This document shows, in pieces, positions 27,401 to 42,400 of a stretch of 64,000 bases of DNA. Positions within the stretch are counted from its first letter, which is position 1. Each line of letters opens with the position of its first letter. The stretch comes from Bedellia somnulentella (lineage: Eukaryota; Arthropoda; Insecta; Lepidoptera; Bedelliidae): assembly GCA_963576735.1 (NCBI GenBank), contig OY755181.1, forward strand, positions 2,790,001-2,854,000, read 5' to 3'. The position numbers and the translations under genes were made by a program. A model generated the notes under the pieces. It was not told the DNA's origin. It ran no database searches and saw only the letters and a program-made list of their open reading frames with translations.

Positions 27401-30400
27401 CGCACGATGTCAACTGAAGAGGATAAGGATTATATTGCGCAGTCAAGACTATTTTTTTTATTTTCAAGTTTTTTTTTGTGTATAATAGTGCAATACCACC
27501 AATAGACCAATAGAATCAGATAATTTATCTTTCTTTGCTTAACAACCTAATGGAGCAGGTAAATAAAGCCATTTTATTCTTTATAACATATAACATTAAC
27601 CTTCCACATCTCGGGTGCTTTCGCAGCTTAATATGAACTGCCTAACGAAGTGACTGATAAATTGTAATCGTTTAATAATGCTAATCGAAGTAAATCAAAT
27701 GCCAGAAAAAATGTGGAGTCTTCGGTAAATAGTAGACGCAAGTTATACAACTCAAACAGTGTGAAAAAATTCACATAAGATAGCACGCGAAAAGCCACTT
27801 ACCTTGCAATCTAATTGAAACAAGTTCAAAGTTGAATTGTAAAATAGAATCTTATCAAATGTAAGTTAGTAAAAGCATTGCTACTACGAGCGACCTTTTA
27901 ACTAGATATCGTGTGGTATAATAGCGCCATCTCTTACGCACTTACTTAGTATCTTATACTGTCATCTCATCCTAACCGATATCGTGACGATGAAACTCGT
28001 GCTAGGCCTCCAGAAAAGCAAGCACGAGCGCTATTTTATCGACACGGTAACGGTTAGAATGAGATGGCAGTATACGATACTAAGTAAGTGCGTAAGAGAT
28101 GGCTGCTTTATTCCACGCGATAACTAGTTAAAACACTGCTCGTACTAGCCGGGCAGGTTGCATTATTTAGGAGCCGACTCACACGCTCCACTCATTACGC
28201 CATTATCATTACCGTAACGTACGGGACACTACATTGTTGTACCGAACAATATGTAAAAATAGTATCATTCCGTTTGTTACATATACGTGACTCATTAGTT
28301 GATATGTCTATTACAATAATTTCAATATTTTACGAATGTCTATAAGAAGAACAAAGACAACCATAAAACGACTAAAGAATATGAATGTGGATGTGCGCCA
28401 AAACGTGGTTGTTGACTAAAACGGGGACTGAAGCCATATTTAGTTCTCTACGCTAATATAAAGGGGAAACACTTGACTGTGTGTTTGTTTTTTGTAACGG
28501 TAAGGCTTTGAAATATCACCTAAAGGAATAGGTTCCTACGTACAGTACGTTCTCACAGTAAATTATAGGATGAATATAATCATTACTAACATAGTAAATA
28601 ACTTAAAGAACTCCAAATATTGTTTTATTATCCATTTTAACCCAACATGTAGGATGTAGAACGAAACTAGCTTCACTTGTACCAAAAGTTTATTCGAACC
28701 TCTTCTAGCGTTCACGCTTGATCCGCCCTTGTGCACAAGGATAATTCGTACGTAGCCTCATTAATAATCTGACGATTGTATTATCATGCAAACAGTTTAA
28801 CTTCCTAGCCATTGTGTTAAGTTTATGATCTAAGTCAGAAGATGTTCAAATTAACATTCATAACTATAACCATATTACTTCTTATCTATTTAAATCTAAG
28901 GCGTTTATATACGGGTCGTCATAAAATTGTTGCCGAGTAAACACCTTATATTACAATATTTTCCCCCCTCAGCTTTTAACAGTAGCTGAGTTAGTTCTAG
29001 TAAAGTAAAGTAAAAACGTTTTATTCAAATAAAGTTTCAGTAACAATATTTAAACATATGTATCACATTCACAAAAGTAACAAGAGTATGGTGTATTTGT
29101 AACAATAGTTTTGAGTTCTACCCCTTCTAGTGATTTATAACCGTGATTTTATGCATTTGTTTTGCTGAGAAGACTTCGACTGCGTTTTGCATTTAAAAAT
29201 TAAACAAGTAGTTGATTCTAAGCAACCGTGATAAATAAATTACCTATACATTAAACAGCAAACATAGAGGAGAAAGTACCAAAAATCAGCAACTTCACCT
29301 ATGTTCCGTTAAAGCCGAGCGTCTTCCATGACCTTTTCCATCGTGTACAAGATTGTGCGTATACAAAATAATTCGAATCGCTCAGGAATAGGTACAAAGT
29401 TCATCACGTATTAACGAATACACATAGAATATTTGCACAAGACAGATCAAGGATGAATGTGATAATAGAATGATAATTGTATGGTAATGGCAGCGATCTC
29501 AAATGGGTCTCGTACAACTTAAAGTTCCACCGACCTCCGCGCGGTGAAATCTTAATCAGAGGATACGCGAATCTAATTATAAATTTAATGGATAAATGCC
29601 TAATTGTTCTGCGATGTGTCGGTATTGGATATTAGAATATACGAGATATTAATTGAGAATTTCTGGAAAGCCTTGGCGAACTGGTTGGTTTGAGTTTAAA
29701 TTCCGGCGGCTGTTCTACAACTTGCGTATTTTACTAAGTTATCTGTCGTTTATAAAATGGTATGTAGGTTACAAACAGTTACCGCAAACATGACAAAAAA
29801 ACTTGGCTTGGATAAATAATATGGGCTTACTATACATACATACATATATACTCACGCCATTAGTTCCCATTGGGGTAGGCAGAGACTATTGATCGCCACT
29901 TCGTACGATCCTGACAAACCTCTCTAGCTTCGTTTACATCCATCAATATTTTCATACATGCTCTTTTATTCTTCATACTTCGGACGCCAGCCTTTTTGAA
30001 TAATATGGGCTTACTATATACTTTAATATACAGCCATAGTAGGGTATGTTTACTCTAAAATCCATTTTCAGAAATTTACAAAGTTTTTAAAATCGTATTT
30101 ACTTCGATAAGTTCGCTTTTTTAAAATCAGAGTCAATGAACAAGTAGACGTAACAAAACTAAAAACTAACAACTTTTACTTTTATTTTACATTTGGTTCC
30201 TGAAGCCACGAAAACTTAAATCAAAATAAGGGGTAACTAAGTTACTCCATAAAACTTCGCAAACATTTCTACAAAGTTTTCTTACGTAAGCAAAATAACA
30301 AGATGAAAGTTGGATGTAAACTGCGATACAGCTCCACTGCAATTATGCTAAATCGGTTAACTGATGTATGCTCTACTCCATATTGCACCGTACTTATGAC

Positions 30401-33400
30401 CTAAATGTTTGGAAATCAATCCGATATCGACTGTGCTATTGCTATGTTTACACTCTGCATCATCTATTTCGTTTTAAATATAGTGCACCGAAATAATACA
30501 AGGTAATATATTTTTTGTCTTAATAGGTACTGAATCCTAATATTGAATTTGAACTTTTAAGGGGTTGCATATCTGTAATAGTGTGTTGCTAAATATACAA
30601 AAAATATACTCAGCATATGTGTAACATTTTCACGATACATGTTAAGTTTCCTTCTAAGCTCTTCCTACTAGATGAGTATTTTTGTCTTAAATATGATTAA
30701 CTGATATGTTGAAGTCTATATCGAAATAGTATCGAATAAATGGTAAGGTCTTACTATCATAATGATTGTGGCTAACACTATAAAAGTCACGCGACATTAA
30801 AAATGGCATACTTTTACAGGTTACTACTGTAGTAATATGCATGATATCTATAGATTTTGAGGCGGTGATTACGGCAAAAATCGTCTCAATACTTGATCGT
30901 TCAAGTATTAAATACGTTAGTTTTAAAGTAAGCTTATTTTGTGCATCTACACAGATAACTAGTTTACCGATCTCACCTTCCAAAGGTTGTCTGGAAGAGA
31001 TCGCTTTTAGCGATAAGACCGCCGATTGTACCTCACTGTAAACTGTATGATAATTTCTTTTGTAAATGTGTGTTTGATGTGCAATAAAGAGTTATTCTAT
31101 TCAATTCTATAAATAATGCTACATTGTGTGCCACTACCAGGTTAACTAATAAATTTACCTACATTTGTATTTAATTACTTTACTAATTTAATTATGAACA
31201 AACTAAAATAGGCCCAATTAGGCGGTAACTTATTTTGGACTAAGTGTTTTTTAATCGGTGTACTAGTGACCGAGGTTTGCTAATGTCTAAACGGAACTGA
31301 ATTACTATTTTCGTTAAATATGAATGTATGCATAGGGTACACATAGATTATACACTTAATTTTTATAAAGTAACATATTTTCTGACTATTGTTAACAAAA
31401 TATAAATTAAAGATAAAACAGGAATTCTCTATTTTGTAAGAGTCAAATATTACCGCGGAGGTCGCGGGTTCGATCCCCGCCGGTGTCGAAATTTTTGTTT
31501 CCTTTATTTATTAGTGATTATCCCCACATGAGGTTTTCATGAACAGAAACATTCAAATTATATTATAAATAAAATAAAATAATCATTTATTTCAAAGTAA
31601 AAAAATAATTCTTTTGTTTTTTGAACGTCAAATTTCAACTTAATACTAAGTTTACTTCGGATTTGGAAGGTGTTTTGTTGAGAGAAGAACCCGTAAGAAA
31701 CTCGTCAACACATATTTTTTTTACGTCCATTACAATTTTGGTGTTAGCCCGGAAACATCCTGCACAGAGCCCTGATGACACCAAGCCATTTCTTCATTAA
31801 TGTTGTAATAGGCTTTCGAACTAAGATTTCTTTTAACTACTGCTTTGAATTTTATTATACATTTTTACTCATAACCCCATGAAAGATGTATTTACTTTTG
31901 ACAATCTCTTTTTAGGTATTGAAATTTTATTGTTGTCACTCAGATTTAGAATATGCCTGTCACTATTTTTTACAAAAGACGCCTGATTTTTTCTTACATA
32001 CCTACATAATATTTTCATAAATGTATTGGCATGGCAGCGTCATTACATTTATGAATTTAAACAATTCTCTCAGGGAATCTCGTGATCTCAAATTATAAAT
32101 AGCTCTTATTGCTCTTTTGGAGAATAAATATGGAACCAACATCAGCTGCTCTGCCCCAGAGTAAAATACCGTAAGACATTACACTATGAAAAAAGCTGTA
32201 ATAAACTAATCGAGCTGTCTGTACATCTGTCAAATGTCTTATTTTCCTAACGGCAAATGCAGCGGCATTTATTAATGTACAACATAACATAGCTTATAAG
32301 TTTGCTTTTCAATCATCTCAATACAGTCTGTAACACACACAATAACACTTATTCAAAAATAAATTATAATGAATGTAGATAGATAGATTAGAAAAATGGT
32401 TTCCGCAATTGGTCACTATATGGCCATTTCACGTGGGCCTATATTACACCAGAAATTCTTACTATGTACTGTTTTGCTTTCTAATGATGTAGATGAAGAG
32501 AATTGGTTTTGGCGGTCCTTTACCATACAGTTAATAAACACTTGAAAGAAATGACGAATCACGTAAATTGCTTGCAAATTTTATACAAAAAAATAAAACG
32601 CAACTAAATGTTGCGGACATAACTAACTGCTCTTTGGAACAATGAAATGTGTGAAGACAAATACTGCCGTTCTAAAAAGGTGCGAGGTTAAAAAATATAA
32701 TAAAAATTGTGTAGGTTTTAAACTGCGTCTGAGTAATAAATTAGCAACACAGCTACTCGTAGCATAATTAAGCTAAGACAAGGCCGGTAGAGTGCACCGT
32801 GCAGCTAGACGCTAATTTAACCGTGTCACCTACATCTTTGTGGAGATTGGCAGTTGTCGTAAATCTTAGCTGTCGATTTTAACCCCACAAACTAGAATGG
32901 CTAGGTTTATATAGCGGTGTATTTCGTCAAAGTCTGTGACACATATAGTACTAAAATGATACTGTGCTTGTAGCATTTGCAGTCTAAAGAACAAACGACC
33001 TGAGCCTCGTGGAAACAGACGGCGAAGAGAACAAAACTTTCCGACTGCGACCAGACAAAAAAGATTCATACAAGAAAAAAATACAGTAATAAAATACTTT
33101 GTATGAACATTGGAACTGTCGTTGACCTCAGCGATGCATTTAGAGGAAAATTCTCTCACGGGTGAGGATCATCGCATTGATGTGCCATTCAAATTCTATG
33201 CATTCGTTGAACTTGTTTGTTTTAAATCTAAAGTATAAAATTATGACCGCATTCAGCGCATTCTCATTATAGTTTTACGTAAAAATAGCGGAAAATGTGT
33301 TAATTACTTTCGTTGCCGCGGAGAGTTGACACTTGATGAGCTTGATTTAATTTACATTTTTATTTTACAATATTTTCGCAACTTTTATAGCGTTCGAAAG

Positions 33401-36400
33401 TAGACATAAAGTGGGTATTACACGACATGGTAAAGGTAAAAGGTAGCAAGTCAAAGTTTAGTTCAACAAACTAATTAAATCTAAACTAGCTTATCACACT
33501 ACACGTTCACTTGCTACCGTTCTATTTTTACTAAGTCGTGTAATACCCATTCAATATGGTGAAAGAAATACAAGCGATAAATGCTTATAACACCACCCTA
33601 CCCAATAATTTTATAAGCGCCTTGCAAAGCAAAGTTTTACATTAACAATAGGAATAAATGTCGTTTAAACCACACCTCATAATTTAATCATACTCACATC
33701 CAAAATAGGATGGACTTGGTACAAACTTTTGTTAAGAATGCACATTTAAAATACGCAATGAAAAAAAAAACAATTCTCTTTAAAGTAACCTTTATTTATA
33801 GGTAAATTTAGGTGCAAACGGGATCAACTATAGGAGAAAAACAGTAGTAACCTTAATTTATTCAATCTATAAATACGCCGACATTATATTCCTAACACAC
33901 TTAAAATTTTGCCGTGTAGTGTCGGCTGAGAATAGCACTATTCCATTTCTTCCGGTGGGTGTACGTAAGAGGCGACTAACGGTATTGGGGCTTTTAAGGG
34001 ATTTTTGGGCGATGCGGTTGGAGACCCATCACCAACAACCTTTACTTTACCATCATTTCCCCACTAAACTTTCCAAAAGTGGCTGAAGAATTTTTAATTC
34101 CTTAGTTCTGGCTACCCCTTTTATGGATTTATAGCCGTGAGTATATGTATGTATGTAATGTACACTTAAAATTAAATATTTTGAGTGAAATATTTTGCAA
34201 TACTCGCAGGTAAAAATCCTAGAGCAACAAAGTTGCCAGTGCTGGCGAAAACACTATTGTATTATCGATCAGCAATCATTGTTTTACCATCAAATTGAAC
34301 GAATCAATTTAATAACTAATTATAACTAAGCGCGTTAACCTCAATCTGAATAATCACCGTTAAGTATTGCAGTGGTTGAAATACCTGGGGAGGTCAACGA
34401 ATGATCGAAACATGTTCATATTTGATCAAAACACTTTTTTTGTAAGACGAAAGGTAAACGAACATATAATTTATACCATTAAATTGGGGTACCCACAAAA
34501 CGACAAAATAATTTCAAAACATATTATAAGGTGTTCTGTGTTTATTATTTTTTTATCCGTTTATTCGAGAAGGTCTAATATTTATTCGACAAAGACTATT
34601 TAGAAGTTAAATAGTTGCTCTTGTTCACATTGTGGAAGGCAGAGACTATCGATCGTCACTTCGACGATCCTGGCAAACCCCTCGATCTTCAATATTTCAT
34701 ACACACATATACTTCATTTTACTAAAATTATAACCTATATTAAAGTACGTTAAATTATTTAAATGTAAAGTTATGTCAGCTTTGATTATCTACTGTTTGT
34801 AAATGGCGTGAAATCCTATAATGACACAAGTTTTTTTCAATCACTATCTTCCACGCGACTTGTAAATCTATTGACCCTTTTATAGAAATAGTCTTGTAAG
34901 AATTAGGTAAAAAACTATGTATTTCTAAATATATCTTGTTTCGTGAAACAAAGGAGGTTTCTTCACTTCAGCGGAACAAAAGAACAACGCGACTCATAGA
35001 TGAAAAGGGTTACTTTTATACGATAGGTTGATTTGAACACGGCGATAGGCCTGCCCCTATTACTGTCCGAGCAAAACGTGGGTACTCTGAACACCAGATG
35101 ACAATGTCACGTGATGTTCAGAAGTATTAGTACCTCTGCCAACACCTTCGGGGATATACGGCGTGAACGATTGAGTTGGTTTGATTTCCACTTTAGAGAT
35201 TGTCTATACTCTCTCAGATATAACTTTCGATTCATTCGCCACATTCGAGCCTGTAGTGTTAGAATGGCATTAACCCATTTCTACCCGCATAAGTCGTATA
35301 GCGATTTAGGGTTTTTTATTGGGGGGTGTGATAATAGATAATAGGATTTAAAATTATTATTGGGGGATGTGACTCGAGAGCCAATCATCCTTCATTAAAA
35401 ATCTTTTCCCCACCAAACTTCCAAAAGTAACTGAGGAATTTCTAATTCTTAAGCTTTGGCTGCCCCTTTTTGCGGTTTAACAGCCTTTTGTATTTGTACG
35501 TATGTGTGTGTATGTGCTATTGGCAATAACGTAGTTTATATATATATATATATATAAACATACACATATATATATATATATATATATATAAACTACGTTA
35601 TATATATATATATTTATACGTAACGTTAACGTAGTTTATATATAGTGGCGAAGCTGTGTAGTGTCGGCATAGAATAGCACTACCCCATTTCTTTCGGAGG
35701 GTGTACGTAAGAGGCGACTAACGGTACTGGGGCTTTTAAGGGATTTTTGGGCGATGCGGTTGGAGACCCATCACCAACAACCTTTATTTTACCATCTTTT
35801 CCCCACGCAACTTCCAAAAGTGGCTGAGGAATTTCGGATTCCTTAGCTCTGGCTCAACTTTTAGGGATTTATAGCCGTGAGTATATGTATGGTATGTATG
35901 TAGTTTATAAAAGTCACAGAATGAGAAATATGTTATAAAAAATATCATTACAGAATGTTTCGAGATGGCATAATGCAATACAAGCATTAAGTTGTTGATT
36001 AAACATTTTTATTGTTAATTAAAGTATTTTATAATATTAATACCATATTATTTGCGTAAGAAAAACGTGCCTCTAAATGTTATTATTGATACCGAATCAC
36101 GCAATATAAACATGCACTAGTATAAATAGAACTACTGAATTTAGTACATTGCTATAAAAATGTATTTTAATGCTTAGTGGTTGATAAATAATAATAAATA
36201 TAAGTATAAATTATACACAGATCAAGTTAGCCCCAAACTAAGTTTAATTTATATTATGGGATACTATCTAAACGATACATATAATATTATTATATAATAC
36301 ACATATAAATAACATCCAAGATTAAGAGAAAATCATTTATGCTCTTCATATTAATGTTGCTCTCAGCGGGAATCGAACTCGCATCCTCCGGACTGAGAAG

Positions 36401-39400
36401 CTAGCCACCTATTCACTCTTTCACGGAGGTTGTCATATAATAGCACTAGCGCAAATACGTACTAAGACATTTACAAATCTTCTTCGTCAAATACATACCT
36501 GCATATACTCACGGCTATAAATCCCTAGAAGGGGTAGCCAGAGCTAACGAATTAGAAATTCCTGAGCCACTTTTGGAGGTTGCGTGGGGAAAAGATGGTA
36601 AAATAAAGGTTGTTGGTGATGGGTCTCCAACCGCATCGCCCAAAAATCCTTTAAAAAGCCCCAATACCGTTAGTCGCCTCTTAGGTACACCCACCGGAAG
36701 AAAAGGGGTAGTGCTATTCTAAGCCGACACTACACAGCAAATATTCGTCAAAATCTCTCAATTAAACCAAGCCTTCTTTAAACTTGTAGACAGCGTTAAT
36801 ACAGTGATGGCCTTTCCTAGCACCGGGGTGTCTCCAAGCGCATCGAAACTTGCATTTTGTTCAATGAAAAATATGTTAGTAAAAAGTGTGCCTTCAATTG
36901 CATCCGGCTAGTATTTCGTGCCTGTAGTCAGCCTTGAACCTTAAAAGGTTTTTTTTAACCGACGACTAAGATGCCAGTGATGCGGATTTAGTAAAAAAAG
37001 CAATTATCGCCATCAACGTTAAATTTACGTTTTTAATTTACTCTCTCTTGGTGTTTTTAAATTGCCTTTTTTAGTCGAAATTACCGATTCATAGGGAAAG
37101 AGCTCGAAGAATTCGATGTTGTATTTTTTCTAGCACCGCACTATACTGTACTACTAATGCGTTCATACCAATAAGATTGTGTCTAAGTCACACTAACCTA
37201 AATAATATCTCAACCAAACCATTTGAGGTATTTTTCTTTTAAAACTTATTTTAACATATCGATCGCACCTCAGTTCAAATAGTGTCACACCTCAAAAAAA
37301 AATTAAATTCCTTTTATTCTATAATTATGTTTGCCAAACATCAAAATGTTATCTCAAAAACTGGCATATTTATATCTTCAATAAAAGTATAATTTTCAGT
37401 TTTTGTAATAAGTGCAGAAAAGTAAAATAAAGAGAAAGTATTAATTTCGAATGCAATTTTCTCAACAATTTAGTTTTTTGAGTTGTGACGCTATTTGAAC
37501 GGAGGTGCGATATGTTATTCGCAAATACCTTTTTAAATTACTTTAACAAATTAACACCTAAACATTCATACTATAACATGAATATCTACCCCTTTGCACC
37601 CTTTCACATGTTCACACAAAGAAAATCGATGCACAGCAAACTTTTCCAGTTGGCATCACACAAAAGGAAGCCTAACAAGACACTAACGAGTAGTAATAAA
37701 TTCGATGAATGCAATCAATAAACACGTCACGAGCCAATCCGTGCTTATTGTAAACATTGAAAAGGTTAAATAGTTTCATTGCAAAGGCCAGAGCTCTGCC
37801 GGTCCGGAGACTGCGAGTATACAATGTCACCTCCAATAATGTCTTCAAATGGCAAGGAGATTTGAAACATATATAGAGTTAGCATTCTACGTTGGAAATA
37901 AAATTATATCTAAAACAAAAGGGCAAAAACAGAATCTAACAAATACACACATTCAATAGTAAATAATCATTGACTTCAAAATTAAAATAAAACTTCGCAT
38001 TTCAGTATTGCAATATTTATAGTTGTGAGGCCGGAGAAGGAGGACGAGGAGTTTTTAATATTTGACTTTTTACAATTTTTTTAACTTCCGTAACTTTAAA
38101 CGTCAGTAGAAAATAGTGTATCCAAGGCAATGAAATAAAAAAAAACAGATTTTATTGAGTTAAAACTTTAGATTATTTAAATGTGCGTTTATTTGTAGTC
38201 CATTCAAACATCACCAAGGTAATGCCTTCAAATAAGATCAATTCGACCTTCAGAATGTCATCAAAACTAATGTTACAACTAGTGCGTAAAATCGTCACGT
38301 TAATCGTATTCGCAAAGTGAGTAAATTTATCATGACTATTTACGGTGATGAAATACACCGTGGGGATACCCACATAGCTAAGTTGTACTTACGCCCGATT
38401 TCTGAATTGAGTATTCAAGCTGAGAACGACTTAAGTATCGTTTAGTCTCATTCTGTTGTTAAGATTTCAAAGCGACAGAACGATACTTAAGTTGTTCTCA
38501 GCTGGAATACTCAATTCAGAAACCGATCGTTAAAGTATAATCGTACAAAACGGCAACAGGCCCGTTGTAAAAGTGTGAACGTTAGATTTTATCATGATCA
38601 TAGACAGTCTTTTAAATATATTCCGATGCATAATGTTTCACAACCATCCGAATTAACCGCTAGTAATCGATTGTAAATGAGATCGCTCGATACGAGACCT
38701 AGCTTCGAAACACCAGTCTGATTCAGCAATTTTCCGAGTCAAAGGTCCCGTAGAAAGTATGTTTGTTTTGTTGAGTAACATTAGTCGAGTAGGTCAGGCC
38801 AACATTCAGGAAATACCAACATGAATTAGTTATTTAAATAATATTCATGTGAATAGCTGAGTGTCCGTAAAAGGCGACTAAGGGTATTGGGTAAGTTGTT
38901 GGGCGATGCGGTTGGAGACCCATCACCAACAGCCTTTATTTTACAATCTTTTCCTTACGCAACTTCCAAAAGTGGCAAAGGAATTTCTTATTCTGAAGCT
39001 CTGGCTACCCCTTCTGGGGATTCATAGGCCTGAGTATATATTGCAGTGTAGTGTCGGCTTAGAATAGCACTAGCCCATTTCTTCCGGTGGGTGTACGTAA
39101 GAGGCGACTGACGGTATTGGAACTATTAAGGGATTTATGGGCGATGCGGTTGGAGACCCATCACCAACAACCTTTATTTCACTATCTTTTCCCCACTCAA
39201 CTTTCCAAAAGTGGTTGGGAATTTCTAATTCCTTAGCTCTGGCTACCCCTTTTAGGGATTTATAGCCGTGAGTATATGTATGTACGTATGTATATAAAAA
39301 TATAACGTGAAAGGCTTTATTTTTATATCTATCAGCACGTGACTATCGACTAGTTCATGAACCATTTATCAATATCCGATGCGATTTACAGATAACGCAC

Positions 39401-42400
39401 GGTCAATGTACAATGCTAGATAGAGAAGAATCTCGCCTTTTAAAATAGTTTGCTAACAGTTTATATAGTAGTATATATGCGAGATGACATCATATTGTAA
39501 GTATTAGCGTAAATTATAAACATTTTTTTATATTATAATAGTTTTGATTTGATACATAAGGACAATATTGATTATTACCTAGTTAATAACCTATAAACCC
39601 TACCTATAGAACATATACCGTTTAACTGTTTTAAAACAGCAAACTATGTCCTGTCCATTCAACATAAGTCAGTGAATTAAACCCATCTTATCAAAGGCCA
39701 TGAAAATAATGCAGTTTATATTTCATCGAGTAATATACTTTTTCAGACTTCCTCTGCAAAGAAAATAAGTCAAGGCAAATTCTGATAATATATTGAATCA
39801 ACGCATTCATATAAAAATACGCGTCGAATAACCGTTATCTTCGAGCGATCATAACATTTTGAATAACCATTAAAAACAATTTCAGTTAATGCTATAATAT
39901 TAACTTCTGCTGAAATAACACAAAAAGAACATAAGAGGGGCATGCCAATAGAAGTTAGATACTCTTTTCTCATTTAATTGACACTGGCAAGCTATACACC
40001 ATCTTATTGGCTGGTTTTTTATTGACATATTTAAATATAGAACACACTTATTTTATTGATTTTTTATTTGAATAAGCATCATTTTAACGAGAATCTGGCG
40101 AGAATTCACTTGCAAAAATGGAGCTCAGTGGACGTGATTTTCGCGCTATGATTTATTATGACTTTAAAAAAGGTTTGAAGCCTCAAGAATGTTTTGAACT
40201 TTTGGCTTCTACTTTTGGTGAGTCTGCTTGTTCCCGAGCAACAGTATTCAATTGGTTTGCTGAATTTAAAAGAGGACGGGGACGGTTCGAAGATGAAGCG
40301 AAGACAGCAGTGCAGTCGAAAAACTTATTCGCGAAAACCGACGAATTACATATTTAGAGCTAGAGCGAGAACTAGGAATTCGCAATCAGCTTAGGAATAG
40401 CAATCAGCAGCAATGCAAACCATAATTCACGGCTATCTGTCTCTCCGTAAGCGTTGTTCGAGATGGGTGCCGCACAAACTTACCGATGAGCAGAAAGACC
40501 GTCGGGTGGATTGGTGCCTATTCATGATAGATAAATTCAACGGAGGCAAGAAAAAAAACGTATATTATATACTGACTGGTGACGAAACATGGCTATATAA
40601 CTATGATCCCGAATCAAAGCGACAGTCGACTGTATGGTGCTTTGAAGACGAGCCAACTCCAACGAAATATCGCCGTGCACGAAGCACACAGAAACAAATG
40701 CTCGCCTCGTTTTTCTGCAAAACGGGTCATATTGCTACTGTTGTGCTAGAGAATGAAAGAACGGTGAACTCCGAATGGTATGTGACAGTTTGTGCTTCAA
40801 CACTAATATCAGCTTGGTGTGACAAGCGACCGAAGTCAGGAATCCGGCACCTTCTCTGGCACCACGACAATGCAGCGCCGCACACGTCTGCCAGAACACT
40901 AGACTTTTTCAACTCGAAAAATGTGTCCATTCTCCCTCACCCACCATATTCCCCTGACCTAGCACCTTGTGATTTTTACTTGTTTCCAAAAATCAAAGAA
41001 AAACTAAAGGGGAAGAGGTTTGAAAGCAAAAAGATGCGCTGGTTGCCTATAATTTCGAGATTTCAGTTCAGACCTATGGAAAAGTGTATACGTGCTCCGG
41101 GTGAATACTTTGAAAAGATCGATACTTTTAATAAAGAATAAATTTTATAATTTTTGAGTATCCAGTTTCTTTTGGCATGCCCCTCGTATTTTAGTATGAA
41201 ATAAAGCTGGAATAGCCAAAACTGTTGAGCTAATATGTGGTTGCAGTACGATAAGGGTAATCTTCTCTTCGTCTTATTTCACTCTATACTAGCCCCGTAT
41301 GTTGATGTATTTATTACATATATTCACGGCCATAAAACCCAAAAATGGGTAACCAGAGCTTCATAGCTAGTAACTACTCAACCGCATTTGGAAGTTGATA
41401 GGGGACAAGATAAAATATCGTTGGTAATGGGTCTCCAACCACATCGCCAAATACCCACTTAAAAAAAACCCATACACTTAGTCGCCTCTAAAGACACCCG
41501 TGGATAGAAAGAAGTGACATTTCAAGTCGGCACTATACTATACTGTCGACATAAATCACCACAATTTACATCCTGTACCATGTTACAAAGGAAAATTAAT
41601 ATATTATATTATTACCTAGATAATAACTACTTTTATCGATACCACAGTATAATGTCGAATTACTCTTAGCTAATAGGTTAAATTAAATGTAGCAAAACAA
41701 TAAGCAAGTATTATCATCATTATATGAAAATCAACTCAACATGCCAATTAAAAGCTATTATTATTAACTAGTGATACGCCCCAGCTGAGCTCGGTTAATT
41801 TTATTTATTCTTCTAATATCTTAGATTACTCAGCCACTGCTTACTGCTTGTGAAATTTTGCGTGACGATATTTAGCCTATGTTACTTTTGATTGTTTTAG
41901 GATTTAATTGATGAAATAGTTAGTAAAAACGGTTAAGTAATTTCGAAGCCCATTATAAACATACACGCAGGTTTCCTCTATATCTTTGAATAATATATAG
42001 ATACATAGATAACGTACGATAAGATACGTTTTTTTTTGCTGTGTAGTGTCGGCTTAGAATAGCACTACCCCATTTCTTCCGGTGGGTGTACGTAAGAGGC
42101 GACTAACGGTATTGGGGCTATTAAGGGAATTTTGGGCGATGCGGTTGGAGACCCATCACCAACAACCTTTATTTTACCATCTCTTCCCCATGCAACTTTC
42201 CCAAAGTGGCTGAGGAATTTCTAATTCCACAGCTCTGGCTACCCCTTTTAGGGATTTATAGCCGTGAGTATATGTATGTATGTATGTATGTATAGATAAC
42301 AAATTTATGTATGTTATATAACACCATACAACAAAAGAAATAGTACACAAATTGTAAAATCAAAATTTTTGAAGTAAAAATTAGTGCTATGGTAACACAA

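Noticed and set aside
32866..33159. 97-residue minus-strand frame as a gene
   Set aside because: No recognisable domain, start context or flanking splice support.
42007..42304. TSD atagataac around the family A copy at 42039
   Set aside because: The left match is ~24 bases away from the element's 5' end; could be chance unless a 5' extension is proven.
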